Assembly (NCBI RefSeq): GCF_001628715.1
Contig: NZ_CP011120.1
Coordinates: 930,001 to 994,000, forward strand
Direction: 5' to 3'
Origin: Acetobacter oryzifermentans
Lineage (GTDB): Bacteria; Pseudomonadota; Alphaproteobacteria; Acetobacterales; Acetobacteraceae
DNA: 64,000 nt
The notes beneath the pieces are model-generated. The model saw only the letters and a list, made by a program, of their open reading frames with translations. It made no database searches and had not been told where the DNA came from. Positions 9,075 through 17,204 of this stretch are shown piece by piece. Numbering within the stretch: the stretch's first letter is position 1; each line of letters starts with the position of its first letter. Made by a program: the position numbers and the translations under genes.

Positions 9075-9559
9075 GTGGGGTGTGTTCCATATTTTCAGTT
9101 CAGGACGATGGCGCGGATTGCACTGCGCAACACAATGCACGTCAAGGTACAAGAACCTGAAAAATATGGCGCGCTACAGTGTTGAGGTGGTGCCAGTGCG
9201 TAATCATTCGATGAATTGGAAAGATTCTGAATAATTCTGGCGGAGGTATATCAGCTATGTGGAATGTGATCGAAACTGCTGTGGTCTAGGAACGCTGTCT
9301 CTGTGGGATAGGACTGGGAAGCGTTGTGATGATATTCATTATGGAAATGACCGTAATAGGGTTTGTAGCATCTCTGCTGATAGCAAAAACAACTGATGCC
9401 TTAGCCAATGTTGTCAATATCTGGCCTGAAGATTGGGGATGATCTTCTTTATCAAGAGGATAGAGCGTTAACGCGATGTTTCCGCTTATGTGCGGTCGCC
9501 TTGTAAAAGCAACTTGTGGGCCGATAAGGTGTTTATACGTTAACAGGTAGGGGAGAAGC
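9075..9559. other. Intergenic region without a convincing gene
   Basis: About 485 bases between two divergent genes. A minus-strand frame at 9286-9561 has no family resemblance and no ribosome site. A GGAGG box at 9242-9246 precedes a nine-codon ORF (ATG at 9256, stop TAG), which is probably chance. Promoters for both flanking genes should lie here, but no clear -35/-10 pair was identified. Confidence 0.4.
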
Positions 9560-10099
9560 ATGGTGCAGCGCGTAATTGCCGGACTGGTGCTTGTTGGCCT
9601 TCTGCCTATAAATGCAAATACTGTGTGCGCTCAGAATACGGGCCAGAATCAGCCAGAAAAACCGCCCACCACCTATTACTGGCATAACTGGGCGGATCAT
9701 AACGGCGTAAGCCATATGACAAAGTGCCCACTCCATCATTATACTCTCAAGACAATGAACAAGCCTGCGGCACCTCAATGGTCAGATGAGCTTTTCAAAG
9801 GAGAAGCCCGGATTATTTCAACAGTGCAGCCCGACCACTGGAACGGTGTTTGGCATACTGATCCCAAGGTGCAGTGGATTATTCCACTGCAAGGCACGTG
9901 GTTTGTTCAGGCAATGGATGGCACACGTGTTGAAATGGGGCCGGGGGATATATCTTTAGGTGAAGATCAAAGGACACTCCCTGATGCGCAGGGGCATAAA
10001 GGACACTTGGGCGGGAATGTGACATCCGGCCCGGTAACGCTGATGGTGATTCAGTTGGCCGAAGCGCCTACAGTGGATGAAGCATGCCGCTTCAAATAA
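9560..10099 (+). CDS. Exported cupin-domain protein
   Basis: A 179-residue protein with a signal peptide (hydrophobic residues 4-17, cleavage near AQN, residue 25). The body reads as a single small cupin barrel: HWNGVWHTDPKVQWIIPLQG, a turn, then VEMGPGDISLGEDQ and a late HLGGN. Metal-binding cupin histidines are partly present, so it may be a binding rather than catalytic protein. The ATG follows TAGGGGAGAAGC. No partner gene is evident. Confidence 0.75.
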   Translation: MVQRVIAGLVLVGLLPINANTVCAQNTGQNQPEKPPTTYYWHNWADHNGVSHMTKCPLHHYTLKTMNKPAAPQWSDELFKGEARIISTVQPDHWNGVWHTDPKVQWIIPLQGTWFVQAMDGTRVEMGPGDISLGEDQRTLPDAQGHKGHLGGNVTSGPVTLMVIQLAEAPTVDEACRFK

Positions 10100-10255
10100 A
10101 ACATCAGGCTTGAAGCACTTAAAATAAGGCGCAAGTGAACATAACGCGCACATCACTGGGGTGTGTCGTCAGTTAGTTCCTCATGATGGTTGAAACGAGT
10201 TGGACGGCTGTAAGGAAGGTTGATTCCGGCTTGTTGTGAAGTGGAAAAAAGATTG

Positions 10256-10690
10256 TCACCTGCGATGACGCTGCTTCGGTTGGCACGATGGGAGGTAGAC
10301 ACCCGCCGTATCTTCAAAACGATCCGGATGCGCCGTAAGAGGCATGGACACAACATCATCTCTCCGATGGTCAGTATAGACGAACGTCAAATAGTAAGAC
10401 CGGTCGTCGTTCGAAGGATCGCCATCAAACATTTTGTTCCATTCCAGCAGGTCGCGCCGCAGCGGCGATCCGTCGCCGCTGCTTCGGGTCCAGACCGCTG
10501 ACACACAGGTTGAAACACGCTCGACGCGCACGATCAACCGCCCATTGAGAAACGCTTTTCCATCGAGCTCCTCATTGAGCACCGTGCTGAGATTGTAGGT
10601 CAGCTCCTCTAGGGACTCCGGCCTAGCGCCCGCGTAGGCGGTGCCGCCGATACAGAGGGCGCAAATCAGACTTAGGATAGCGCGGATCAT
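10256..10690 (-). CDS. Small exported protein coupled to the lysozyme gene (candidate immunity protein)
   Basis: A 144-residue protein with a clear signal peptide (MIRAILSLICALCIGGTAYA, cleavage after residue 20) and no recognised family. The mature part has two cysteines (TCVSAVW and PSCQPK), which could form a periplasmic disulfide. Its ATG overlaps the stop of the lysozyme-like gene by one base (TAATG), so the two are translated together. A lysozyme followed by a coupled periplasmic protein is the pattern of effector-immunity pairs; that role is inference from context only. The longer frame to 10843 runs through the lysozyme gene and is rejected as the start. Confidence 0.7.
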   Translation of the reverse strand: MIRAILSLICALCIGGTAYAGARPESLEELTYNLSTVLNEELDGKAFLNGRLIVRVERVSTCVSAVWTRSSGDGSPLRRDLLEWNKMFDGDPSNDDRSYYLTFVYTDHRRDDVVSMPLTAHPDRFEDTAGVYLPSCQPKQRHRR

Positions 10691-11325
10691 TAATATCGTC
10701 CTTCCAGTAGAAGCATGGCCTCGTCGTGCCGTCTTTTGACCAGACCATTCATGATTTTGCCTTTCGAGCGCACCTGCTTCTCGATTATCTGTACGGCCTT
10801 GCGTTTGTCGCCGCTGTTGATAGCAGCACGGACACCCGGCCAACCTCGTCCTGGATTGTAGACGAACGAGACGAGGGCATTGAACTCGTTTTGTGTCAGG
10901 TAGACATGGATGCCCCGACGAACGATCGCCTCATAGCTCGGGAGATTGACCTGTAGAAGGCGTCTCTGCTGATCGTCCGTCAGATTGACGAGATTTTTAT
11001 TATCCCGTGCGAACTTTCTGGCCGCTTCGCCACGCAGGCCAGCACCCGCTGCCACGCGAGACACCAGACTAGAGTTGATGCCGATATCCCGCAATTTCTG
11101 CTCGACCTTCGCCCGGGAACGGTCGCGCATGTCATAGCCAGGTCCAAGCGTTACTCCAGACGCCCCGCCCGGCCAGTGCAGATGGTTGCTGACACCCCTT
11201 TGCTCTTCATGGCGTTCAATAAAACCGCGTCCTTGAAGCGATGTCTTAGTCGCGCTGGGAGCACGTGACGATTCTGACGATGACCGGGTGTAGGACGGAT
11301 TACAGGTACAGTTTGAGCCAGACAT
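10690..11325 (-). CDS. T4-lysozyme/pesticin-like muramidase, candidate antibacterial effector
   Basis: A 211-residue protein. Residues 1-32 are a Ser/Gly-rich flexible tail with two cysteines and no signal peptide; from residue 33 a T4-type lysozyme (GH24) fold is suggested by GFIERHEEQRG, GVTLGPGYDMR and NEFNALVSFVYNPGRGWPG. The probable catalytic set is E37, T59 and D65; the threonine-to-aspartate spacing of six matches my recollection of the bacteriocin pesticin. It would cut peptidoglycan. The missing export signal fits either a phage endolysin or a toxin delivered by a secretion system. No holin or spanin is adjacent, while a coupled exported partner is, which favours the effector reading. 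Confidence 0.75.
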   Translation of the reverse strand: MSGSNCTCNPSYTRSSSESSRAPSATKTSLQGRGFIERHEEQRGVSNHLHWPGGASGVTLGPGYDMRDRSRAKVEQKLRDIGINSSLVSRVAAGAGLRGEAARKFARDNKNLVNLTDDQQRRLLQVNLPSYEAIVRRGIHVYLTQNEFNALVSFVYNPGRGWPGVRAAINSGDKRKAVQIIEKQVRSKGKIMNGLVKRRHDEAMLLLEGRY

Positions 11326-11867
11326 GTTTCCTCATTTCTTGTGGCTTGATGCCACAGGTAAGCTAAAAAGTTAATCAGCATGTAGCCAGACCTTTGGCCC
11401 GGTTAGGGGGGGGGCTGGTTTGGCAGATAGCGTCTGACGATGCTGATGCGTTGGTATTCGATATGATGTGTTCTGCAATGCAGACACAAAAAGCCCGCCG
11501 GGTCAGGGGGCTTTGCGTGGCGTGATTGATCCTTGCCATAGCAATTTTGGAGAGGATCATGATTTTGTTGGAAAGTCCGGATCAGTGAGCAGCACTGCCG
11601 GAACTGTATTTAATATGTAGCAAAAACCGCGCGCGGATACCAAGTGGGAAATAGACTGGCTGAACGCCACCAATGTCTCGTTTTGAGAAATTTTTAGTCA
11701 CTTGCACATTTCCAACATGAGGGCGGAGCAAAGCGCTTTTATCTGTTCACGCGGCTCTTGGTTGCGATAAGTGGAGCGATCAGATATTTTTCTGCCTTAA
11801 TCTGTGGGGACAAAGCACAATGACTTCTCCCTTTTTTCCGGTCTGATTACTATTCAGGAACAGGTGG
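11326..11867. other. Intergenic region, likely decayed mobile DNA
   Basis: About 540 bases with no convincing gene. Short open frames on both strands show no family resemblance. It contains a hairpin at 11490-11514 and an eight-base G run at 11405-11412. The region separates the lysozyme pair from a small membrane protein and marks the left side of the accessory region. Confidence 0.4.
11488..11514 (-). terminator. Terminator-like hairpin
   Basis: AAAGCCC at 11490-11496 and GGGCTTT at 11508-11514 form a stem; read on the minus strand it ends in GGGCTTTTT, the form of a rho-independent terminator. It would block minus-strand transcripts entering the lysozyme operon from the right. Confidence 0.5.
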
Positions 11868-12167
11868 ATGGGGAAATTTCGACGCTCTCGTTTTTTCGGA
11901 TCACTGGTTGAACCGCGCAAAGACCGGGAAGGCTGGCTTCCCCAGCGTAAATTCGATCGACTGTGCCGCAGGGAATATGCCGCGTGGCGCATGTGGCGCC
12001 GCTTAAGAGGCATTGCATTGATAATCCTCTGCTTTCTGGGCTTCTGGGCCATGACTGCTGTATCATCGTTTCTAAATGGTCATCGTCAGTCATTGCCAGC
12101 ACATGTTTCGCATCATCACAAGCAGCATATGGCGAAGACACACGGCATCCACGAAAGCCGCACGTAG
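11868..12167 (+). CDS. Small single-span membrane protein, unknown
   Basis: A 99-residue protein with a very basic N-terminal half (many Arg/Lys up to residue 47), one hydrophobic helix at about residues 48-66 (GIALIILCFLGFWAMTAVSS) and a histidine-rich tail (HVSHHHKQH). No family recognised. An AGGAACAGGTGG segment upstream may be the ribosome site. It is upstream of the sulfotransferase on the same strand, separated by about 90 bases. Confidence 0.5.
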   Translation: MGKFRRSRFFGSLVEPRKDREGWLPQRKFDRLCRREYAAWRMWRRLRGIALIILCFLGFWAMTAVSSFLNGHRQSLPAHVSHHHKQHMAKTHGIHESRT

Positions 12168-12258
12168 CGCACGCTGATGTAAGATTTCTGCTTTTCCGGG
12201 GTACTCAAATCCTCTTTTCGGGGAGACCTGCACAAATATATTCATTCATTTAAGCAGT

Positions 12259-13089
12259 ATGTCTGATTCATCATCTTCTGTTCATGTCATTTCAGGTCTT
12301 CCTAGATCTGGATCTACTCTTTTAGCAGCACTGCTGCGGCAAAATCCTCACATCATTGCTGCACGTCACAACACGCCCGTAATGCCAATGCTCATTCGGA
12401 TAATGTCTCTTATGAGTGAGGGAGAATACCGGACAGAATTCAAGAACGGACAATGGCAGCAATTGATGCGGGGTATTGTTCGTTCTTATTTAAACCCCGG
12501 TGCCCAGAATCATGTCATGCTAGACATCAATCGGGAATGGTGCGCGCACGCTGGATTGCTAAATAGTCTTTATCCGCAGGCAAAGATTATCTGCTGTGTG
12601 CGTGATCCTGTCTGGATACTTAACTCGTTTGAACATCTTATCACACGGGACCCTTTGTTGGGATCACAGTTGGTGCCGATTGCACATCGAGGAAATCAGC
12701 ATGACCGTATTGATTACCTCGTATCGCGTGATGGGGCCTTCGGTTATGCGTGGCGGTTAGTAACAGAAGTATTTTTTGGCCCATTTTCGGATAAAGTTAT
12801 TTTTGTAGACTATGATAGGTTCGTTAGGGAACCTGGATTTGTCATGGAGCGCCTCACTCAACTCTTGGGTATTCGTCCTTTTGCATATAATTTTGAGCAT
12901 ATAGAAACACCGGATGCTGCTGCATTTGATGCCGCACTTGGCACTCCAGGCTTGCATTGTCTGCACCAAAGTGTGGTGGCCAGTCGAAAACGATTGATTT
13001 TGCCGCCTCATATCGTGGAGCGCATGGCACATCAGATGTTCTGGCGAAAACCAGATTTAAATTCAGGAGGCGCCGTAGTTATCGCCTGA
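12259..13089 (+). CDS. Sulfotransferase-family protein
   Basis: A 276-residue protein with the PAPS 5'-phosphosulfate loop SGLPRSGSTLL at residues 12-22 and the second sulfotransferase motif IICCVRDPVWILNSFEH at about 112-128, whose RDP supplies the 3'-phosphate contacts. It would transfer sulfuryl groups from PAPS to an unknown acceptor (a sugar, lipid or protein tyrosine). No PAPS-synthesis genes are nearby. The last 11 bases overlap the 3' end of the AraC gene on the opposite strand. Confidence 0.85.
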   Translation: MSDSSSSVHVISGLPRSGSTLLAALLRQNPHIIAARHNTPVMPMLIRIMSLMSEGEYRTEFKNGQWQQLMRGIVRSYLNPGAQNHVMLDINREWCAHAGLLNSLYPQAKIICCVRDPVWILNSFEHLITRDPLLGSQLVPIAHRGNQHDRIDYLVSRDGAFGYAWRLVTEVFFGPFSDKVIFVDYDRFVREPGFVMERLTQLLGIRPFAYNFEHIETPDAAAFDAALGTPGLHCLHQSVVASRKRLILPPHIVERMAHQMFWRKPDLNSGGAVVIA

Positions 13090-14041
13090 GACGAGGTATC
13101 CGCCGGAGTTCGGAAGGATTGATGCCAAATTGCTTACGAAACGCTGCTGAAAAATGCCCAGGATTTGCATAACCTAGCCGTGTTGCAATGGTTAGTATGG
13201 ATTCATCATCTTTAACAAGCTGACGGTAAGCTTCGTGCATGCGTTCTTTTTGAAAAAGTGCGTAGATGGTACTGCCAAACAGCATACGAAAATGTCGTTG
13301 CAAGCGTGAGACGCTCATTCCCGCATGACGGGCAAGCTGATCCACGCGGGGTGGCGATGCAAGATCTGCCAGCAACATATCGCGGGTATCGTTCAATCTG
13401 CGTATTTCGCGCTCGGATAACGAGATATTGGGAGGTGTAATATGGCAGATCTGTTCAATGAGCGACCCCATAAAAGACAGGCTTTGTCCGAGCATTTGCA
13501 ACTGGCTGCCTGGCTGTTTAGGGCTTGTGCTTACGCTTCGTAATGCATTTGCAAAAGAAAGAAGCTGCCGTCCGCCACGAACCTGATTAAAATAATGGCC
13601 AGAACGCAGTTTCTGATCAAGACATGTTGCATCTTCAGCTGACAGACTGGCCAGAGTTGTGGGGCTGAGTGTGATTGTTACGCCAGTTCCGGCCCCGGCT
13701 GTTTTTGTAAAATCAATGCGACATCCAGGACGATATGCAACATAGGCATCATCGGGCCTGCTTAGGGTATCGTAAGTTGTCAACCCATCCCAACACCGTG
13801 TTGCCATATGAGAATTTCCGCCTGTGTAGGCTCCAAAATAGATCAGGTCATCATCATGGTAGGCGGAATAGCTGAAGTCATGTTTGGTTTGTGCGTCCCA
13901 ATACAGGATTTGTAGGCCGGTCTGAAGAGCAATCAAGCGCGTATAAGCGTTGAGTCTTATCATGGAAGATTGTGTTATGTCTGTTTGACTACTTTCTGGT
14001 GCATCTAGTGGGGGAGTGGTCTCTATGCTTTTTTTTGTCAT
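13079..14041 (-). CDS. AraC-family transcriptional regulator
   Basis: A 320-residue regulator. The C-terminal 100 residues carry the double helix-turn-helix: DQLARHAGMSVSRLQRHFR, then ILTIATRLGYANPGHFSAAF and RKQFGINPSELR. The N-terminal 200 residues resemble the AraC-binding-like domain of regulators such as FeaR, but the ligand is unknown. It is convergent with the sulfotransferase. The upstream 550 bases hold no gene. Confidence 0.88.
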   Translation of the reverse strand: MTKKSIETTPPLDAPESSQTDITQSSMIRLNAYTRLIALQTGLQILYWDAQTKHDFSYSAYHDDDLIYFGAYTGGNSHMATRCWDGLTTYDTLSRPDDAYVAYRPGCRIDFTKTAGAGTGVTITLSPTTLASLSAEDATCLDQKLRSGHYFNQVRGGRQLLSFANALRSVSTSPKQPGSQLQMLGQSLSFMGSLIEQICHITPPNISLSEREIRRLNDTRDMLLADLASPPRVDQLARHAGMSVSRLQRHFRMLFGSTIYALFQKERMHEAYRQLVKDDESILTIATRLGYANPGHFSAAFRKQFGINPSELRRIPRLRR

Positions 14042-14597
14042 CGTTATGACGCTTCTCTTGGTTTAAAAACGATAGAAATTGAAATTATATCTTGAAGAAT
14101 GATAAATTATATTTCTTGAAATGTTATTCTGTCTATTAAGCAACCCAGTAATGCTGCAAGATCCCCCCAGCTCCTGATCACACCAGCCGCATTTATGAAA
14201 AACGCGTGATTGCAAATACGATTATCTCCATTTTAATGCCTGCGCATTAAATGCCATAGGTTTAAAAATTTCCTCAACCACGTTAATCCAAGCCATACAT
14301 TATTTTGGAAAACTTGATGAGGTCAACATCATCGATCGCATACGTGCCGTATGCCGGTATCAAGAAAACCCACCACCATGGCTCCAAGGGTTTTTGAAGG
14401 TGGCTTCTGGAAAAGCACAGGCAATCTGGTAGGCAATAGGGGTTTTGGGGCCAACATTGCAAACTTGGAGGCCATAGGCTTGGGAGAGGTTTTTAAAAGG
14501 AGACGCATAAAGAGGAATGGCGGCTCCTTTATTACTGTGTTTCCCGCAATTATTTTCACGCCCTTGTCTATGCGCCAAGTCCCTAAGCTATGGCTAG
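14042..14597. other. Intergenic region, AT-rich then degenerate
   Basis: The first 200 bases are AT-rich and probably contain the AraC promoter. From about 14330 to 14580 several frames are open on both strands (up to 88 residues), but none shows a recognisable family or ribosome site. It might be the remains of the larger polymorphic toxin whose C-terminal domain follows, but I see no direct evidence for that. Confidence 0.35.
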
Positions 14598-14648
14598 AGG
14601 CCGTATGGCTTTTCTAGTCGTGTCGGCTTACGCCTTCATGTCGAACAT

Positions 14649-14936
14649 TTGTGTGTGGTTAAACGCCCTGTCGTTTCATTCTTCACATCGAAGGAAGACG
14701 TCGAACGTGCTATTCACAAAATGCTCAAGGATAACGGCCCCAGAATTGATCGCTGGCGTAAGAACGCCGCAGATGGAAAAGTAACCCAGTTTGACGGATA
14801 TACCTCAGAAAAGGGAACTGTCGTCATCGAGAGTGCCAATCGGCAGCGCAAGGCTGCGCGGCACATTCAAGTTACACTTATTAAAAAAGAACACAATGGA
14901 ATGAGCTACTATGTCCAAACTGTTAAACTATACTAA
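14649..14936 (+). CDS. Orphan RNase A-like CDI toxin domain
   Basis: A 95-residue domain resembling the bacterial CdiA-CT RNase A domain: VVSFFTSKEDVERAIHKML followed by IDRWRK, a glycine turn, and a C-terminal IQVTLIKKE...MSYYVQTVKLY. Such domains sit at the C-terminus of contact-dependent inhibition or other polymorphic toxins and cleave RNA in a neighbouring cell. Here it has no large toxin body in front: the frame is open only from 14598, with TTG at 14649 the first plausible start and no signal peptide. It is therefore an orphan module. Its last 26 bases overlap the immunity gene. Confidence 0.65.
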   Translation: MCVVKRPVVSFFTSKEDVERAIHKMLKDNGPRIDRWRKNAADGKVTQFDGYTSEKGTVVIESANRQRKAARHIQVTLIKKEHNGMSYYVQTVKLY

Positions 14937-15294
14937 ATATGATATTCTCGACATGTTTCCGCGTCTCACTAATCTGGGCGCTAGCTCGTTTGGTGAGGAT
15001 CCTGAGCTCTTTGGCGATACGCTGTTCGAAGTCATTGAAGATGCGCCGCGGGGTCATTTCCTGCCGTTCAAGCAGCAGGCAGTCAACGAATTAAGGACGT
15101 TACTGGCTTATAGCGATGTAGATCTCGATCGCGTCAGTTGGGCTGTTCTTGGTATGAACCCCATGGCGGATATTGAAGAACCACCCAACTGGGGCAATTT
15201 TCCAAGCCTGCGGGCATTCTGGTCAGCCGTTCTACACGCTTTTGAAAATGACCCCGAAGTGCGGGCGGGAAAAGAGATTGACCCCGACATGTAA
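14911..15294 (+). CDS. CdiI-like immunity protein, copy 1
   Basis: A 127-residue acidic cytoplasmic protein, overlapping the toxin end by 26 bases. It resembles the contact-dependent growth inhibition immunity proteins paired with RNase A-like toxins (SKLLNYT..DILDMFPRLTNLGASSFGED at the N-terminus, FKQQAVNELRTLLAYSDVDL centrally). It would bind and block the toxin. An almost identical copy lies inverted at 15694-16077; the two differ at about seven residues, mostly at the two ends. Confidence 0.75.
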   Translation: MSKLLNYTKYDILDMFPRLTNLGASSFGEDPELFGDTLFEVIEDAPRGHFLPFKQQAVNELRTLLAYSDVDLDRVSWAVLGMNPMADIEEPPNWGNFPSLRAFWSAVLHAFENDPEVRAGKEIDPDM

Positions 15295-15693
15295 GATGGC
15301 ACCCTAAGAGCCAAAGGCTACCTGCGTTTTGGGAAGGGTCGCATCTTCATGAATGCCAAGATGGTGCAGGTCGGATATTGATAAATTAACATATGAGGTG
15401 ATTCCCAATTTTGGGGAATTTGGCCTTAAATGGCAGTTTTACGGTGCTTTTTGTTGATTCCCAAAGAGGCATGATTCTGGCGGGAGATGCTCTTACACTC
15501 GGGTTAGGTGCCTACCTACATGTCCGTAATACGCCGCAGCAGTTAAGCGGTATATCCGCCTATGTGGAACTGAGCGGGGGCTTATCTTCGATAGTTCAAA
15601 TGTCAGCTTTGAGGGAAGCGGATAGTCTGCTTTTGAAACGCCAACACATGGAAACAGACATTTCTGTATTCCATGTTGGTGAATGCCCGGCTC
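15295..15693. other. Spacer between the inverted immunity copies
   Basis: About 400 bases. Immediately after copy 1 there is a short open stretch encoding LRAKGYLRFGKGRIFMNAKM and ending at TGA near 15381, which reads like the tail of a real protein but has no recognisable family. A plus-strand frame at 15411-15854 runs into the back of immunity copy 2 and is not credible. The segment is probably decayed toxin-cassette DNA. Confidence 0.4.
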
Positions 15694-16077
15694 CTACACG
15701 TTGCGGTCAATCTCTTTTCCTGCCCGCACTTCGGGGTCATTTTCAAAAGCGTGTAGAACGGCTGACCAGAATGCCCGCAGGCTTGGAAAACTGCCCCAGT
15801 TGGGTGGTTCTTCAATATCCGCCATGGGGTTCATACCAAGAACAGCCCAACTGACGCGATCGAGATCTACATCGCTATAAGCCAGTAACGTCCTTAATTC
15901 GTTGACTGCCTGCTGCTTGAACGGCAGGAAATGACCCCGCGGCGCATCTTCAATGACTTCGAACAGCGTATCGCCAAAGAGCTCAGGATCCTCACCAAAC
16001 GAGCTGGCGCCCAGATTAGTGAGACGCGGAAACATGTTGAGAATATCACGAGTGGTATAGTTTAACAGTTTGGACAT
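15694..16077 (-). CDS. CdiI-like immunity protein, copy 2 (inverted)
   Basis: A 127-residue near-duplicate of the immunity protein at 14911-15294, on the opposite strand. Differences include KY to TR at residues 9-10, D to N at 14, N to S near 96 and a changed C-terminus. It is intact although its paired toxin is frameshifted, so selection may have kept the protective gene (orphan immunity). Confidence 0.75.
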   Translation of the reverse strand: MSKLLNYTTRDILNMFPRLTNLGASSFGEDPELFGDTLFEVIEDAPRGHFLPFKQQAVNELRTLLAYSDVDLDRVSWAVLGMNPMADIEEPPNWGSFPSLRAFWSAVLHAFENDPEVRAGKEIDRNV

Positions 16078-16320
16078 AGTAGCTCATTTCATTGTGTTCT
16101 TTTTTAATAAGTGTAACTTGAATGTGCCGCGCAGTCTTGCGCTGCCGATTGGCCCTCTTGATGACGACAGATCCCCTTCCAGAAGTATATCTTCAATACC
16201 TGTCTTGGTTCCCGTTTGGGTCTTCTTAAGCCAATTATCAATATTACGGCAGGCCAGTCTATGGCTGACCTGATGTAGACTGAGGTGTATTGGGTGCATG
16301 CCGCCAATATCTGTTAAAGA
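16046..16320 (-). pseudogene. Frameshifted RNase A-like toxin domain
   Basis: The inverted counterpart of the toxin at 14649-14936. The first part reads in one frame (NIDNWLKKTQTGTKTGIED, matching IDRWRKNAADGKVTQFD of the intact copy), then a single missing base before about 16190 shifts the rest, which continues in another frame as YTSGRGSVVI and ANRQRKTARHIQVTLIKKE. The result is a premature stop, so the toxin should be inactive. The sequence upstream of the frameshift is more diverged from copy 1 than the immunity gene is, as expected for variable toxin domains. Confidence 0.7.
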
Positions 16321-16394
16321 TATGGTAAGTTTATCTTTAGTTGATTGCTCTGGCGGCCATTTGCTTACAGTGATTGTTCTTTAAGAATCACAAA

Positions 16395-16751
16395 TTATGA
16401 ATATTTAAAATGGCGGAATATTTTATCTGCCGTGTCAACAAGTTGTGCATGGTGAATTAAATAAACACCCGTAGTAGCGGCAGCTTCTCTGGCTGACGCT
16501 GAGAAGGTTGAGTTTGTGAAAACATCAGCTCCTTGATCATCACTTTGTTTTGTAGCTTGGACGTCCCAACCGGCATTTTTTAGGCATGAGCAAACCACTA
16601 ACGCGGTGTTGAAGAAGCGTGGGATTTCGACCGTCAGATCGCCGAAGTTCACGTCCGTATCGCCATACTGCGTCGTTCTATCGCGCTCGGAATCTCGCTC
16701 ACATGCGCCGTCAGGTGGATAATAGACGATCCAAGCGCGCAACACTCTCAA
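16395..16751 (-). pseudogene. Deleted Mrr-like restriction endonuclease joined to a transposase scrap
   Basis: The C-terminal 70 residues of this frame read like an Mrr-type PD-(D/E)XK nuclease: ALVVCSCLKNAGWDVQATKQSDDQGADV, directly joined to FTNSTFSASAREAAATTGVYLI. In intact Mrr-like proteins a beta strand with the catalytic QCK lies between these two parts, so an internal deletion has removed the active site. The N-terminal 50 residues are unrelated and include NFGDLTVEIPR, which resembles a stretch of IS256-type transposases. I read it as a fused remnant and not a functional gene. Confidence 0.5.
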
Positions 16752-16754
16752 TCA

Positions 16755-17082
16755 ACGAATTGTGCAACAAAGCCACTTCGACGCTGAAGTGATTACTTGA
16801 GAACAGTCGGCGAACGTGTGGTAGCTCAAGGACTGGAGTGAGAAATTTCACGGCAATCTTGCCGCCCAATAGCCGGTCAAACTTCAGTCGTTCCAAGCGT
16901 AACGAATAGTAAGACATGCTCGGTGCATTGCGCGAAGCAGCATCGCCGGTGCGATCGAGCGGCGGCTCATTCCAGAATAGGGTGCTGCGAAGACCATTGA
17001 CAGCGCGAGCAGCGCATTGTCCGCAATGGCGCAGATAGTTCGAAGCGGATGCCCCGCCCGCATCGGTGACGCCACCGATTTT
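16755..17082 (-). mobile_element. IS5-family transposase remnant
   Basis: Two overlapping frames hold pieces of one IS5-type transposase: HPLRTICAIADNALLALSMV and MSRRSIAPAMLLRAM from the N-terminus, then FDRLLGGKIAVKFLTPVLEL and RRLFSSNHFSVE from further along. The stretch between them in intact relatives is missing and the frame changes, so it is dead. No terminal inverted repeats were recognised. It lies directly upstream of the cas operon. Confidence 0.7.
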
Positions 17083-17204
17083 TCAACAGCCTTCTAAAAG
17101 AACCATATTGGTTCAGATTTTTCTAAAAATAGAGATTTTACAATTCTTCAAAACTGGTAAACCCTTCTAAGGGACATATCGGGAACAGGTTATAGAGAGG
17201 TTCT

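Larger units (their letters stand above)
14820..16168. repeat. Large inverted repeat: two copies of a toxin-immunity module
   Basis: The left arm (about 14820-15290) and right arm (about 15700-16168) are near-identical inverted copies, each about 470 bases, separated by about 410 unrelated bases. Each arm has the end of an RNase A-like toxin and a complete immunity gene. The arms differ at scattered positions, including one missing G in the right-arm toxin, so the duplication is not brand new. Confidence 0.85.

Noticed and set aside
9286..9561. A 91-codon minus-strand frame upstream of the cupin gene
   Set aside because: No ribosome site, no family resemblance and it starts inside the cupin start codon.
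15411..15854. A 147-codon plus-strand frame between the immunity copies
   Set aside because: Its second half is the complementary strand of immunity copy 2, and the first half shows no family or start signal.
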